Part shown: positions 7,406 through 15,082 of the stretch, piece after piece
How positions within the stretch are numbered: position 1 is the first letter of the stretch
How the letters are laid out: each line of letters opens with the position of its first letter
Virus record (IMG/VR): IMGVR_UViG_3300025326_000136
Span: 1 to 33,082 of that record
Direction: 5' to 3' (one strand)
DNA: 33,082 bases
DNA from: a virus
Notes under the pieces: model-generated
Told to the model about the DNA's origin: nothing
What the model saw: the letters and a program-made list of their open reading frames with translations, nothing else
Database searches by the model: none
Made by a program: the position numbers and the translations under genes

Positions 7406-8796
7406 GACGAGCCTCCTTCATCATCCTCCGACTGCACTGTCACCGGCGGTAGCCCCGTGTGCGTCAGCTTGGCCGGGTCGAAGCCCGTCTCCTCCGCCGC
7501 CGCGGACGGGTCCACGCCGGCCCTGATGAGCGCACCGTAGGTTTCGGCCTGCCGCGCCAGCCGCGCCAGGCGCCGGTCTTCGTCCGTCGCCAGGGCGAGC
7601 TGTGAGAAGACGGTCTCGTCCTCCCCGAACGGCGGCTCATCCTCCTGCGCCAGCACGCGCTCGATCGAGGTGGCGCCCATTATCAGGCGGTTCTTTTGAA
7701 TCTCCGCCCGGTCCTTCGGCGACGCCGACAGCAGCGAGTCGAAGATGAACTTCACCTGCAAAGCCGGCTCGACCCACTTCGTGATGTACTTCTGGTAGGC
7801 AGCCTGGCGGCGTTGCACGATCGGCCGCAGCGTGAAGCGCTCTAGCCCCCGTGAAAACTCCGCGATGCCGGTGCCCCAGGTCGATGGTTTGTCCACCATG
7901 CCTGCCACCGTCGGCGGCACGCGCCAGATTGCCAGTAGGACCCTAAACACGAGATCGTTTTGCGCGACGAACTCGGCATCCGCCATGCTCATCGACAGCC
8001 GCTCCAGCTTCAGATCCTTGCCGCCCAGCACGGCCACCCGCCCGGCGTTGCCAGGTCCGCCGTGCAAACGTTCTAGCCGCTGGGACAGTTCGACAGCCTC
8101 CGGCTCCGGGATAGCCTCGCTGGCGGTGAGCACAGCCGACGGGTTCAGGCCGCGCCCCATGAGCCGCGCGGCCGTCTCCTGGTATGCCAGCGATAGGCCC
8201 GCCAGCTCCGCTGCCATGCGCACGGGCGAGACGGGTTCCAGTTGGCCGGGCAGCGTGTAGAGCGGACAGTAGGCGAACTCCGGCCGTTCGCCGGGACGAT
8301 TCACGAGCTCGCCCTGACCGAGCGACGTCAGCTTGAGGGCCACGCCCTCCGTGCGTTCCAGCTTCACGCCCGCCGGGTTGAGAGGCCAGCGCACATCGAG
8401 CCCACCGGCGCGGGTCCAGCCGAGCATCGTATAGCTGGCGCCCCAGAGCGCCATGCTCATCGTCTCCGTCGCCTCGATCCCGAAGCGCGTCTGGTCGGGG
8501 TTGGGCTCGTCGCTCCAAAGCGCGCGCAGCCGTTCCGGCTCCTGCGGCATCCGCGTCTGGTCGCCCTTCAGCACGAGGCGCATCACCAGCGACGCCACTT
8601 CATCGGCGAGCACGCTCGTCGCGATCCAGATCGCCGCCACGCGCAGTGCCGATGCCTCTTCGACGCGCTGGCCGGAGAGCGTGGCGAGGCCGCCTACATG
8701 GCCGATCTGGCCTGTCACCCCGGAGAACGCGGGGAGGGGGTTGCCCTGCTTCACGATCGAGAAGGCGTTGCGGGCTGCTTGTCTGAGTGCCGGCAT
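7402..8796 (-). CDS. Portal protein, HK97 family
   Basis: A 464-residue portal subunit, expected to form the dodecameric ring through which the terminase packages DNA. Hallmarks: EEASALRVAAIWIATSVLA near the N-terminus, LNPAGVKLE, the GLNPSAVL and GGPGNAGRVAVL segments, MSMADAEFVAQN, and VPPTVAGMVDKPSTWGTGIAE, a typical portal region. The start at ATG 8796 is supported by GGAGG six bases upstream; it overlaps the preceding TGA (TGATG). A GTG one codon earlier is less likely. It lies between large terminase and protease genes, apart from two small inserted genes. Confidence 0.9.
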   Translation of the reverse strand: MPALRQAARNAFSIVKQGNPLPAFSGVTGQIGHVGGLATLSGQRVEEASALRVAAIWIATSVLADEVASLVMRLVLKGDQTRMPQEPERLRALWSDEPNPDQTRFGIEATETMSMALWGASYTMLGWTRAGGLDVRWPLNPAGVKLERTEGVALKLTSLGQGELVNRPGERPEFAYCPLYTLPGQLEPVSPVRMAAELAGLSLAYQETAARLMGRGLNPSAVLTASEAIPEPEAVELSQRLERLHGGPGNAGRVAVLGGKDLKLERLSMSMADAEFVAQNDLVFRVLLAIWRVPPTVAGMVDKPSTWGTGIAEFSRGLERFTLRPIVQRRQAAYQKYITKWVEPALQVKFIFDSLLSASPKDRAEIQKNRLIMGATSIERVLAQEDEPPFGEDETVFSQLALATDEDRRLARLARQAETYGALIRAGVDPSAAAEETGFDPAKLTHTGLPPVTVQSEDDEGGSS

Positions 8797-8945
8797 CACT
8801 CACCTCCGATGTTCAGGTTGGCTACCAGTATCAAGTATACACCTGCCACCGCGATGCCGAGAGGCAGCGACCACAACGACGCGGCCGCAGCCAGCGCCGC
8901 GACGCCTGCGATCTCGGCGAGCCAGCGTAGGCGGGTGGGCGTCAT
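8796..8945 (-). CDS. Small membrane protein
   Basis: A 49-residue protein from ATG 8945 (MTPTRLRWLAEIAG), whose start overlaps the stop of the nuclease gene (ATGA). It has two short hydrophobic stretches (IAGVAALAAAASLW and IAVAGVYLILVANL), so it probably spans the membrane once or twice. No family recognised. A membrane protein between terminase and portal is unusual, but such small accessory genes occur in phages. Confidence 0.55.
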   Translation of the reverse strand: MTPTRLRWLAEIAGVAALAAAASLWSLPLGIAVAGVYLILVANLNIGGE

Positions 8946-9322
8946 TCCTCTCGTCTTAGGAAGCGGCTGACGCGGGCTACTTGATCTGCGAGACATTTAG
9001 GTCCGCCGCGATCATCAACGCGAAAGACAAGCCAGCCCAGCCCGCGTAAGTACGAATCTCGAGAGGCGTCCCGGGCAGCACCCTCCGGCGATCGGTGCCA
9101 CCAGCCATCCGCTTCAATTGCAACCTGCACATGGGGCCAAGCGAAGTCGAGTCGATATCGATCGACCTTATACTGCTGCATCACCTCGGTCGGACTCCAA
9201 CTAAAGCGGCTTAGGAGCAGTGCCACCTGATCTTCAAGGTCTGTGCCGCGACGCCAACCGCGTTCATCAAGCACCCTAGACCGCGCCCGCTGGAACATGA
9301 TCCCCTGGGCCATGAGGCTCAA
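8942..9322 (-). CDS. DUF559 / Vsr-like endonuclease
   Basis: A 126-residue protein with the DUF559 pattern (restriction-endonuclease-like fold related to very-short-patch repair nucleases): YRLDFAWPHVQVAIEADGWWH at about residues 56-76, RDSYLRGLGWLVFRV at about 88-102, and a final helix. The D…E.D residues are the likely metal-binding site. The start is TTG 9322, overlapping the terminase TGA; ATG 9313 is an alternative. Its position between large terminase and portal suggests a mobile or accessory nuclease, perhaps one that aids packaging; that is inference. Confidence 0.75.
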   Translation of the reverse strand: MSLMAQGIMFQRARSRVLDERGWRRGTDLEDQVALLLSRFSWSPTEVMQQYKVDRYRLDFAWPHVQVAIEADGWWHRSPEGAARDASRDSYLRGLGWLVFRVDDRGGPKCLADQVARVSRFLRREE

Positions 9323-10995
9323 GCCCTCTCCTCCTCGCCCGCAACGTACAACGAGATGCCCGTCCGTTGCGGCTTCGCCCCCAGCGCGATCGCGTCCTGG
9401 CGCGCCTGCCAGGACAGCGCGGCCGCGACGGCGGCGTCAATCTTCAGCGGGGAGTCCGAGCGTTCCTTCTGGATCACGAACATCAACTCGTCATCATCGT
9501 CCCGGAGGCTGAGCATGTGCTTCACGGCATTGGCGATCGCCGCGACGAAGCGCGGGTCGCCATCATGGGAAAGGTCTCCCGCCTCAATCGCCGTGCGGTA
9601 CTGCGCGATCGCGTGCGCCATCTTCCGGTACTGCGTCGTCGACCAGGAGATGACGCGCTCGCCGCCGAACTGGCCCGCCCACTTCGAGAGATGCGTACCC
9701 CACTTGTATGGGTCGGCGTACATCCGCCAGACCTGCCAGTGCGCGAACGCTTCTTCAACGATCTGGTCTACCTCGGTCGTCGGGATCCAGAGCTCGCCCG
9801 TCGCAGCGTCCGGCACAGGCTCCCAATAGCCGGCTACCCACTGGTAGCCCGTTGCCACCTCTGTCCCGATCAGCGCCGTGTGGTCGCGCGAGAGTGAGCC
9901 ATCGAAGCCGAGCGTGATCAGCGCGCCCGGCGGCACGGTGTAGCCGGCCTTGGTCAGCGCGGCGAACTTGTCGGCGTCGAACGGCTTGTCCTCCTCCGCG
10001 ATGATCTGGTTGAGGTAGAAGCGCCGTGCCATCGCCGCCGTCGTGCGGGGGTCCCGGATCTCCCCGAGCAGCCGCTCCGGCGATACCCAGGCCGAGTCAC
10101 CCCGCGCGGCGATGATCCCGCGCGTCACGGCAGCGTCGTCTTCGAGGTCGGTCTCCGGCGCTTCCAGGGAGTCGTAGAGGATGCCCGCTGCGCTCACCGG
10201 CACAAGCCCCTGCGCGACTTTCCTCCAGGCTTCGTAGTCATGCTCGGCATCCGAGTTCTCGCCGGGCGCGTGCGCATTCGAGATCGCCAGCACACGCGAG
10301 GAGCCATCCCGTGACTTCGCCGCGTTCCGCGCAATCACCTTCGCCATCTCGTGCCCTTCGTTCGGCCCGAGCCAGTGCATCGTCTCGTTCTTGAGGATAA
10401 ACGTCGCCCGCCCACCCTCCAATGCCCGCGGCGAGCTGGTGACTGCCTCGATGCGCTTGCGGCCGGATTCGGCGTAGATGATCTCCTTGCCCAGGTCGAT
10501 GCTGAACTCCTCAATGGCGCGCGGGCTGAGCATCCCCGGAAAGAGCGTCATGGTGTTCCGCGTCTGGTCGCGCGAGACGGCGGCCGTCTGTACCCAGGCA
10601 GCGGTGTGTGCCTCAGCGACGGGCAGGCCGCGCTCCCAGCGTGCGAAGCGACACGGCCCTACGGCCTCGATGCAGCAGAGCGCCGCGCCGAGCGGATCCT
10701 TCCCGTGACCCTTCATCCGCCGGAACATCCCGTACCGCCAGACGAACCGGCCCTCCGCGTCGACCGCGTACCACCAGAGCAGGAAGCGGGCTTGCTCGTC
10801 CGTGAACTTCCAGGGGCGCCCGGCATCCGGGCCGTCCGGCTGCAAGAGGTAGTCCGCCGTCCAGCCGAGAATCTGCCAGCCCAGCGTGTGCTTGGGCAGA
10901 ACGAAGCCCGCACGGTTGCGCTTCCACGTCGGGCCGATCGAGATGGGCCGCGCGACGCGAGACTGGCGGGTGCGGGGCACGGTGGTGGTGGTCAC
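9319..10995 (-). CDS. Terminase large subunit
   Basis: A 558-residue packaging motor: an N-terminal ATPase and a C-terminal RNase H-fold nuclease. The Walker A-like loop is RRMKGHGKDPLGAAL at about residues 92-105. An acidic strand ATFILKNETMHW may be the Walker B region. The nuclease motif LGFDGSLSRDHTAL is near residue 365, and the downstream acidic residues (WRMYADPYKWG, and DAAVAAALSW near the end) complete the metal site. The start overlaps the stop of the upstream gene (ATGA). It should work with the P27-like small subunit (11321-11803) and the portal. Confidence 0.9.
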   Translation of the reverse strand: MTTTTVPRTRQSRVARPISIGPTWKRNRAGFVLPKHTLGWQILGWTADYLLQPDGPDAGRPWKFTDEQARFLLWWYAVDAEGRFVWRYGMFRRMKGHGKDPLGAALCCIEAVGPCRFARWERGLPVAEAHTAAWVQTAAVSRDQTRNTMTLFPGMLSPRAIEEFSIDLGKEIIYAESGRKRIEAVTSSPRALEGGRATFILKNETMHWLGPNEGHEMAKVIARNAAKSRDGSSRVLAISNAHAPGENSDAEHDYEAWRKVAQGLVPVSAAGILYDSLEAPETDLEDDAAVTRGIIAARGDSAWVSPERLLGEIRDPRTTAAMARRFYLNQIIAEEDKPFDADKFAALTKAGYTVPPGALITLGFDGSLSRDHTALIGTEVATGYQWVAGYWEPVPDAATGELWIPTTEVDQIVEEAFAHWQVWRMYADPYKWGTHLSKWAGQFGGERVISWSTTQYRKMAHAIAQYRTAIEAGDLSHDGDPRFVAAIANAVKHMLSLRDDDDELMFVIQKERSDSPLKIDAAVAAALSWQARQDAIALGAKPQRTGISLYVAGEEERA

Positions 10996-11324
10996 TTCGG
11001 GGCCAGCGCCTCCTGCGCGATGACATAGATTGACGCCATATCGTTGAGCGCCGCCGTCCCTGGATCGCGTTCATCTGATGTCTGCACTGCCGCCATTTGG
11101 GCTATGCGCTTCAGCGCCTCCAGGGCAGACTCCAACTTCGGCAACATCGATCGGAGTCTGGGGACCGGACAATCCTCCTGGTGGGGCAGGCCCGGGACCG
11201 CATCTACGTACCGATCTCCCTCGAACTGTCCTCCGACGTCGCCGCCGCAATATGTGCAGAGGCCATCGCCATCGGGAGCACCTTGCGCGAAGCGTCGGAG
11301 TAGGGTGAGGAGTTCATCGGTCAT
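10992..11324 (-). CDS. Hypothetical protein with a zinc-knuckle, between terminase subunits
   Basis: A 110-residue protein. CTYCGGDVGG near residue 23 and HQEDCPV near residue 48 could bind zinc. The C-terminal half is helical (…LESALEALKRIAQMAA…). It overlaps both terminase genes by four bases, so it is in the packaging operon, but no family was recognised. Confidence 0.65.
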   Translation of the reverse strand: MTDELLTLLRRFAQGAPDGDGLCTYCGGDVGGQFEGDRYVDAVPGLPHQEDCPVPRLRSMLPKLESALEALKRIAQMAAVQTSDERDPGTAALNDMASIYVIAQEALAPK

Positions 11325-11803
11325 CGCGCCTTCCTCCCTCGCAGCCGAGCGCGATAGTCGTCGATGGCCGCTGGCGCGCTACTGTCGCCAACCTCCTGGC
11401 TCTCGTGCTCAACGCCCTGCCGTAGACGAGCGGACGGCGTGAGCCCAAGCTGCTTTCCTAAGTCGCTCAGCGTCGCCTCGACTTCGCTACGCATCAGGAA
11501 CAGGGGATTGCGAACCAGCCCATCGAGCCGGCCTTTGACCAGTAGCCCCGTCGCTCGCAGCTTCTCGTCGATCTCGCACCAGTCCGACCACGCTCGGCAG
11601 TAGCGTATAAGCACAGCGCGGTCAACGACGGCAAGGAGGCCCATCGCTTCGATCTCAGGGACGATGCGGTCCCACTCGGCGACTGATTCGGCAGGCAGGT
11701 TATCAGGCATCTCGGGGCGCGAAACGCCGATGCGCTTGCCGCGGTTGGGGCGACGGTTGCGCCGCCTAGCGTATGGGATTGGCAGAGGGCCGCGCTCACC
11801 CAT
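11321..11803 (-). CDS. Terminase small subunit, P27 family
   Basis: A 160-residue protein from ATG 11803 (MGERGPLPIPYARRRNRRPN). The opening resembles the MGxRGPKP start of P27-type small terminases, followed by basic residues and a helical core (AVVDRAVLIRYCRAWSDWCEIDEKL, then NPLFLMRSEVEATLSDLGKQLGLTPSARLR). It should recognise the phage packaging site and recruit the large subunit. Eight bases overlap the end of the mom-like gene. A longer frame upstream is shadow of that gene. Confidence 0.85.
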   Translation of the reverse strand: MGERGPLPIPYARRRNRRPNRGKRIGVSRPEMPDNLPAESVAEWDRIVPEIEAMGLLAVVDRAVLIRYCRAWSDWCEIDEKLRATGLLVKGRLDGLVRNPLFLMRSEVEATLSDLGKQLGLTPSARLRQGVEHESQEVGDSSAPAAIDDYRARLRGRKAR

Positions 11804-12527
11804 GATATATTTGGAGCGCCGGGGTCGGTGCTGCCCCGCCCTCTCCTGCATGGATAGCAGGCGCATCGCTGGATGCTTCCGGCGCACGTTTTGGGTATGG
11901 CTTGGCGAGCGGCGCGAGGCGGGCACGTATCTCAGAGTCGAGCGGATAGATGTATTTGTGTTTCGCCGCTGTCACGATTCGGACAATTGAACCGTCAGCT
12001 AACCCACGGCGGAGCGCGGCGCTGTAAGCTTTTTGTCCCTCCGGCATAGACTTGCCGAAGCCAGTCGGCCCTTGTAGATTGCGGTTGTGCGTTCGACGTC
12101 CGTTTATTTCGTACCACAGCCCAGGCGTAGAGGTGCCGACATATTCCCAGCCTGCGGCCTGATAGATCGTCCCGACGTGCTGCTGATCGGGGTCAGCGAA
12201 GGAGATAATAAGCCTAAGTCCCGATGAGTGCTGCCGTAGCAGACGAATCGAAATAGCAACAATACGAGACACCGCCGCAACGTGCCGATCCAGGGCGACG
12301 CGGACTAATTCACAGACCTCGAAGCGCCCGATCCTAAACGCCTTGTGCATCTGAGCACTCGCTCCCGTCGAATAAATCACCGCTCCGATATATCGCCCAC
12401 CTTCCCATACACCAAACTTTACAAGCTTCCCGATAGGCATCGTATGGCTGTAGTGCCAGTGCTCAACGGCGTACTTCGCCGCTTCGTACGAACACCAATC
12501 GAGCCGGAGATCAGGCCGTGAACTCAT
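11796..12527 (-). CDS. mom: Mom-family DNA (adenine) modification protein
   Basis: A 243-residue relative of phage Mu Mom, which converts adenine to a bulky N6-carbamoylmethyl form and so blocks host restriction enzymes. Family features seen: WCSYEAAKYAVEHWHYS, KLVKFGVWEGGRYIGAVIY, EVCELVRVALDRH, the GNAT-like core LRLIISFADPDQQHVGTIYQ, GWEYVGTS, and a tail containing KHKYIYPLD and LAKPYPKR. The start ATG 12527 lies inside the end of the ParB-like gene, with GGAG seven bases upstream. Both lie in a predicted stem-loop (12504-12540). The gene immediately precedes the terminase genes. The exact modification made here cannot be told from sequence. Confidence 0.88.
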   Translation of the reverse strand: MSSRPDLRLDWCSYEAAKYAVEHWHYSHTMPIGKLVKFGVWEGGRYIGAVIYSTGASAQMHKAFRIGRFEVCELVRVALDRHVAAVSRIVAISIRLLRQHSSGLRLIISFADPDQQHVGTIYQAAGWEYVGTSTPGLWYEINGRRTHNRNLQGPTGFGKSMPEGQKAYSAALRRGLADGSIVRIVTAAKHKYIYPLDSEIRARLAPLAKPYPKRAPEASSDAPAIHAGEGGAAPTPALQIYHG

Positions 12528-12540
12528 GGCCGCACTCCGG
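12504..12540 (-). promoter_or_regulatory. Stem-loop holding the mom-like Shine-Dalgarno and start codon
   Basis: On the minus strand, CCGGAG (12540-12535) pairs perfectly with CTCCGG (12509-12504). Inside, GGCC (12531-12528) pairs with GGCC (12517-12514), leaving the ten-base loop ATGAGTTCAC that contains the ATG. The outer stem holds the GGAG ribosome-binding site. In Mu, a stem-loop over the mom start is opened by Com. The pairing is seen; regulation is inferred. Confidence 0.55.
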
Positions 12541-13011
12541 ACATTGTATCGGCGTCTTCTGGTCTAGCCGAGGTTGTTCCTCCACGCCGACTGGCTGAAA
12601 GTTAGGCATTGTTATGCTGGCGAAGAACTGCTCTAGCACCTCGTCCGTCACCGTAATGTCAGCCAGCAATTCCGCGAGCTTCGCCTCATCTGTTACCGCC
12701 ATGCCCGCCAGCGGGTCGAGCGCGGCGAGGATGATGCCCTCTTCGTTCTCGTCCAGATCAACATACACGACCGGGACGGAAGGCTCGCCGCGAGAGATGG
12801 CGAGCGCGATCCTGGCATGACCGTCGATGACGTACCCGGTCCGCTGGTTGACGATGATATTCTGCACCCAGCCGACTTCTGAGAGGACGCCCGCGAGGGC
12901 GTCCAGTTGTGTCTTCGGGTGCATACGCCAGTTGCGCGGGTTGGCTAGGAGCTGGTCGGGCGCTTCCTGGCCCTGCCCTACGATGCGGGAACGCCATTTC
13001 GCATCAGACAC
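12511..13011 (-). CDS. ParB-like nuclease-domain protein with C-terminal zinc ribbon
   Basis: A 166-residue protein. Residues about 18-90 have the ParB/Srx N-terminal domain: LLANPRNWRMHPKTQ, VGWVQNIIVNQRTGYVIDGHARI and VPVVYVDLDE. The DGHAR segment corresponds to the family's G(E/D)xR nucleotide-binding motif. The C-terminus carries IQCPECGHEF, half of a zinc ribbon. The start is GTG 13011 with AGGAG six bases away. Its stop overlaps the mom-like start by 17 bases, so translation is probably coupled. Phage proteins with this domain often accompany DNA-modification genes. A plasmid-partition role is unlikely, since no ParA was seen. Confidence 0.75.
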   Translation of the reverse strand: MSDAKWRSRIVGQGQEAPDQLLANPRNWRMHPKTQLDALAGVLSEVGWVQNIIVNQRTGYVIDGHARIALAISRGEPSVPVVYVDLDENEEGIILAALDPLAGMAVTDEAKLAELLADITVTDEVLEQFFASITMPNFQPVGVEEQPRLDQKTPIQCPECGHEFTA

Positions 13012-13055
13012 GGACTACTCCTAACACGATTGCCGAAAACCCGTACACAACCGCG

Positions 13056-13457
13056 TCACAGTGCGCGCCGCTCCCTGAGCTGAGCGTTCCGAAGTTTTTG
13101 ATCCGCCCCACCCCAACGACCCTCGCGCGCTGTCTTGCGATCATGGCAGCGCTTGCAGAGCGCAGCCCAATTCGAAATGTCCCAGAAGAGAAGCGGATCG
13201 CCCCGGTGGGGTCGGACATGGTCGACTACGCTTACCCGCTCGTTGCAGTCGACGCAGAACGGATTCGCTGCCAGGAATTGCGATCGTGCGCGGCGCCACC
13301 GCGCGCCATAACCCTGCTGCGTCGATGAACCGCGAGGATGCAGCTCATAGTACCGCCGCTTCAGGTCGTGCTCGGGGCATCTGCTCGCCCGCCCTGAGAC
13401 CGTGCGCGGGCAGCGTGGTTGCGAGCAGGGCCGAGATGGCGCGCCGTGGCGACTCAT
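13056..13457 (-). CDS. HNH endonuclease
   Basis: A 133-residue HNH nuclease from ATG 13457. The core is FCVDCNERVSVVDHVRPHRGD followed by NWAALCKRCHDRKTA, showing the two CXXC zinc knuckles, the catalytic His (VDHV) and the Asn and His of the motif. HNH nucleases near terminases assist cos cleavage in HK97-like phages, so a packaging role is likely, but a homing role is possible. The start overlaps the preceding stop (TGATG). Confidence 0.85.
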   Translation of the reverse strand: MSRHGAPSRPCSQPRCPRTVSGRASRCPEHDLKRRYYELHPRGSSTQQGYGARWRRARSQFLAANPFCVDCNERVSVVDHVRPHRGDPLLFWDISNWAALCKRCHDRKTAREGRWGGADQKLRNAQLRERRAL

Positions 13458-13699
13458 CAGAGGGCAACGCCTCCCCGGCTGGGCCGGCGTCTTCGCTGGC
13501 GTGCGTGGCCGTCGACCTCTTCGGAGTAGGGGAGCGGAGCAACCGCGTACGAGCGATACCCGCACATCGCGCAGGCCAGGTCCGGCGCGGCGCCGGAGTC
13601 CTGCTGACTCTCGGAGAACATGCTCCCGCCGCAGCGCGGACAGGACTGGCCAGCGCCAACGAACGAACGGCGGTCGGAGCGGGGGATGAAGAAGCTCAG
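13457..13699 (-). CDS. Hypothetical zinc-ribbon protein (start uncertain)
   Basis: The C-terminal part is clear: SCPRCGGSMFSESQQ…LACAMCGYRSYAV, a two-knuckle zinc ribbon, ending in TGA that overlaps the HNH start. No ATG, GTG or TTG lies between the end of the upstream gene (13696) and the ribbon. A CTG at 13699 that overlaps the upstream TGA, or a GTG at 13780 deep inside the upstream gene, are the only candidates; the residues encoded before 13699 look like shadow. Function is unknown. Confidence 0.5.
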   Translation of the reverse strand: MSFFIPRSDRRSFVGAGQSCPRCGGSMFSESQQDSGAAPDLACAMCGYRSYAVAPLPYSEEVDGHARQRRRRPSRGGVAL

Positions 13700-13989
13700 C
13701 TCGGCTGCTGTTCCGCCATCATCCGCGCCTTGTGCTCGCGGTGCTTCAGGCTGGTGAAGCCGGCCTTGCAGTCGGGGCACTTGCGCGCCGATGCCACCGG
13801 GCTCCGGCGCTCCGCTTTTGGGCGGTCTGGCTCGGACTCCGCGACGGGATCGGGTGCCGCGCCGCCCGGCGCGGGAAGAGCGAGCGACGCTTCGTCGGAA
13901 CTGATCGTGCCGAGTCCGGCGAGCTGGCGCAGGATCTCTTGCAGCTCAGCGCCTTCGCCTTCGAGGTCAACGATACGGATGCGCGCCAA
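13696..13989 (-). CDS. Hypothetical protein with C-terminal zinc-finger-like tail
   Basis: A 97-residue protein. The start is set at TTG 13989 because GCGGAG lies five bases upstream and the product begins sensibly (ARIRIVDLEGEGAELQEIL). A Pro/Ala-rich middle leads to KCPDCKAGFTSLKHREHKAR, a C2H2-like finger. The frame is open further upstream, but that part overlaps the neighbouring gene. No family recognised. Confidence 0.55.
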   Translation of the reverse strand: MARIRIVDLEGEGAELQEILRQLAGLGTISSDEASLALPAPGGAAPDPVAESEPDRPKAERRSPVASARKCPDCKAGFTSLKHREHKARMMAEQQPS

Positions 13990-14048
13990 GGTGACTCCGC
14001 GCGACTCTCGCCACGGAACATAGCACGGCCGCTCGATGTAGGTCAAGC

Positions 14049-14246
14049 CTACCGCTGGTACGTGACCATGACCTTCGACTTCGGCTTCACGAAGAGGGCG
14101 AGGGGGCCGATCATCAGGAGACGCAGGCAACCAGCGCTCTGCTGCTTGTCGCTCGCGCTGATCACTGACCAACCCTGCTTCGCCATCCGCTCGGCGTCGC
14201 GCTCGAACGCCCCACGTGTGCGATAGACCTTGACTTTCGTCGCCAT
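14049..14246 (-). CDS. Small hypothetical membrane-associated protein
   Basis: A 65-residue protein from ATG 14246, with AGGAG seven bases before it; the ATG overlaps the integrase stop (TGATG). The first half (MATKVKVYRTRGAFERDAER, then MAKQGWSVISAS) matches a common small-protein pattern, followed by one hydrophobic segment (CLRLLMIGPLALFV) and a basic end. Function unknown. Confidence 0.6.
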   Translation of the reverse strand: MATKVKVYRTRGAFERDAERMAKQGWSVISASDKQQSAGCLRLLMIGPLALFVKPKSKVMVTYQR

Positions 14247-14992
14247 CACGGAAGCTCCTTTCCCAGCCCTGCGATTCTATCACTGAGCGAGTGCCGGCGC
14301 ATCTGTTCCAGCGCCCGGCGCTGCTGGATCCACCCGGCGTAGCGCAGCGTCGTCTCCACCTTGGCGTGGCCCATCAGCACCTGCGCGCTGCCGACGTCGC
14401 CCGTCGCCTCCAGGAAGAGGCAGGCCCAGGTCGTGCGGAACCGGTGGGGGAAGACATGGATGCCCGTCCGCTGCGAAAGCCGGCGGCAGAGGCGATAGAA
14501 GCCGTCGGCCGTCATGGGCCCGCCTGTGCGCTGCGACCGCCAGGGATAGCCGCGGCCGTCCAGGCAGAGGCCGAGCGCCGCAAGCGACCGCTGGCCGAGG
14601 GCCACCACGCGCTGCTTTCCTCCCTTGCCCCGGATGCGCGCCACGCCGTTGCCGAGGTCTAGGTCCTGCCGCCTGAGCCCCGTCAGCTCCGAGCGCCGCA
14701 GACCGGTGTCCAGGACTAGGAGCACCATCGCGCGGTCCTGCGGCCGGCGGCAGGCGGCGAGGATGCGGCGCAGCTCGTCGACGGAGAATGGCTGCTTCGG
14801 CGGCAGCGCGGGATCGCGGATGCGCACTGCCGGCGCCGGACAGCCCAGCCAGCGGCAGTACCACTTGACCGCCGCCAGCCGGCGGATCATGGAGCTCGGC
14901 GCCCAATCCCGGCTGTGGAGCCAGAGGGCGACGGTACCCTCGTCGCTGACAGCACCGTCGCAGGTGCGGCGAAAGAGGGCCGCGTCCAGCAC
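14246..14992 (-). CDS. int: Tyrosine recombinase / phage integrase
   Basis: The catalytic domain is complete: Arg in LDTGLRRSEL (about residue 99), Lys in RGKGGKQR, HRFR (His 183, Arg 186), GHAKVETTLRYAG with His 209 and nucleophile Tyr 218. It should insert the phage into the host chromosome and, with a helper, excise it. The first conventional start is GTG 14992 (248 residues), but this cuts the SAM-like core-binding domain: 30 more codons upstream, in frame, encode its first helices (see 14993-15082). The gene follows the regulator and shares its frame. No attP core could be identified. Confidence 0.9.
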   Translation of the reverse strand: MLDAALFRRTCDGAVSDEGTVALWLHSRDWAPSSMIRRLAAVKWYCRWLGCPAPAVRIRDPALPPKQPFSVDELRRILAACRRPQDRAMVLLVLDTGLRRSELTGLRRQDLDLGNGVARIRGKGGKQRVVALGQRSLAALGLCLDGRGYPWRSQRTGGPMTADGFYRLCRRLSQRTGIHVFPHRFRTTWACLFLEATGDVGSAQVLMGHAKVETTLRYAGWIQQRRALEQMRRHSLSDRIAGLGKELP

Positions 14993-15082
14993 GTAGCCGC
15001 GAACGGTGCTCGGCGCCAGTCCTTGGCTGATGAGATAAAGCCGGAAGGCATCCCGCCAGGGCTCGCGAGAGCCGATGTCCGT
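14993..15082 (-). other. Integrase N-terminal coding segment lacking a normal start
   Basis: In the integrase frame this stretch encodes TDIGSREPWRDAFRLYLISQ then GLAPSTVRGY, a textbook start of an integrase core-binding domain. It contains no ATG, GTG or TTG and is bounded by the regulator's TAG stop (15085-15083), which is in the same frame. Either a rare start codon is used (ACG, ATC or CTG are present), or the integrase is made by amber readthrough as a regulator-integrase fusion, or the gene is damaged. Confidence 0.6.

Noticed and set aside
9319-10995. Defective terminase because Walker A reads GHGKD rather than GKS/T
   Set aside because: Similar GxGKD loops occur, to my memory, in related phage terminases, and the rest of the protein is intact.
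12511-13011. Plasmid-type partition system
   Set aside because: No ParA and no parS-like repeats were found; an integrase is present and the domain is shared by many phage proteins unrelated to partition.
14246-15082. attP core next to the integrase
   Set aside because: Genes are packed with no spare space and no tRNA-like segment; nothing could be identified without the host sequence.
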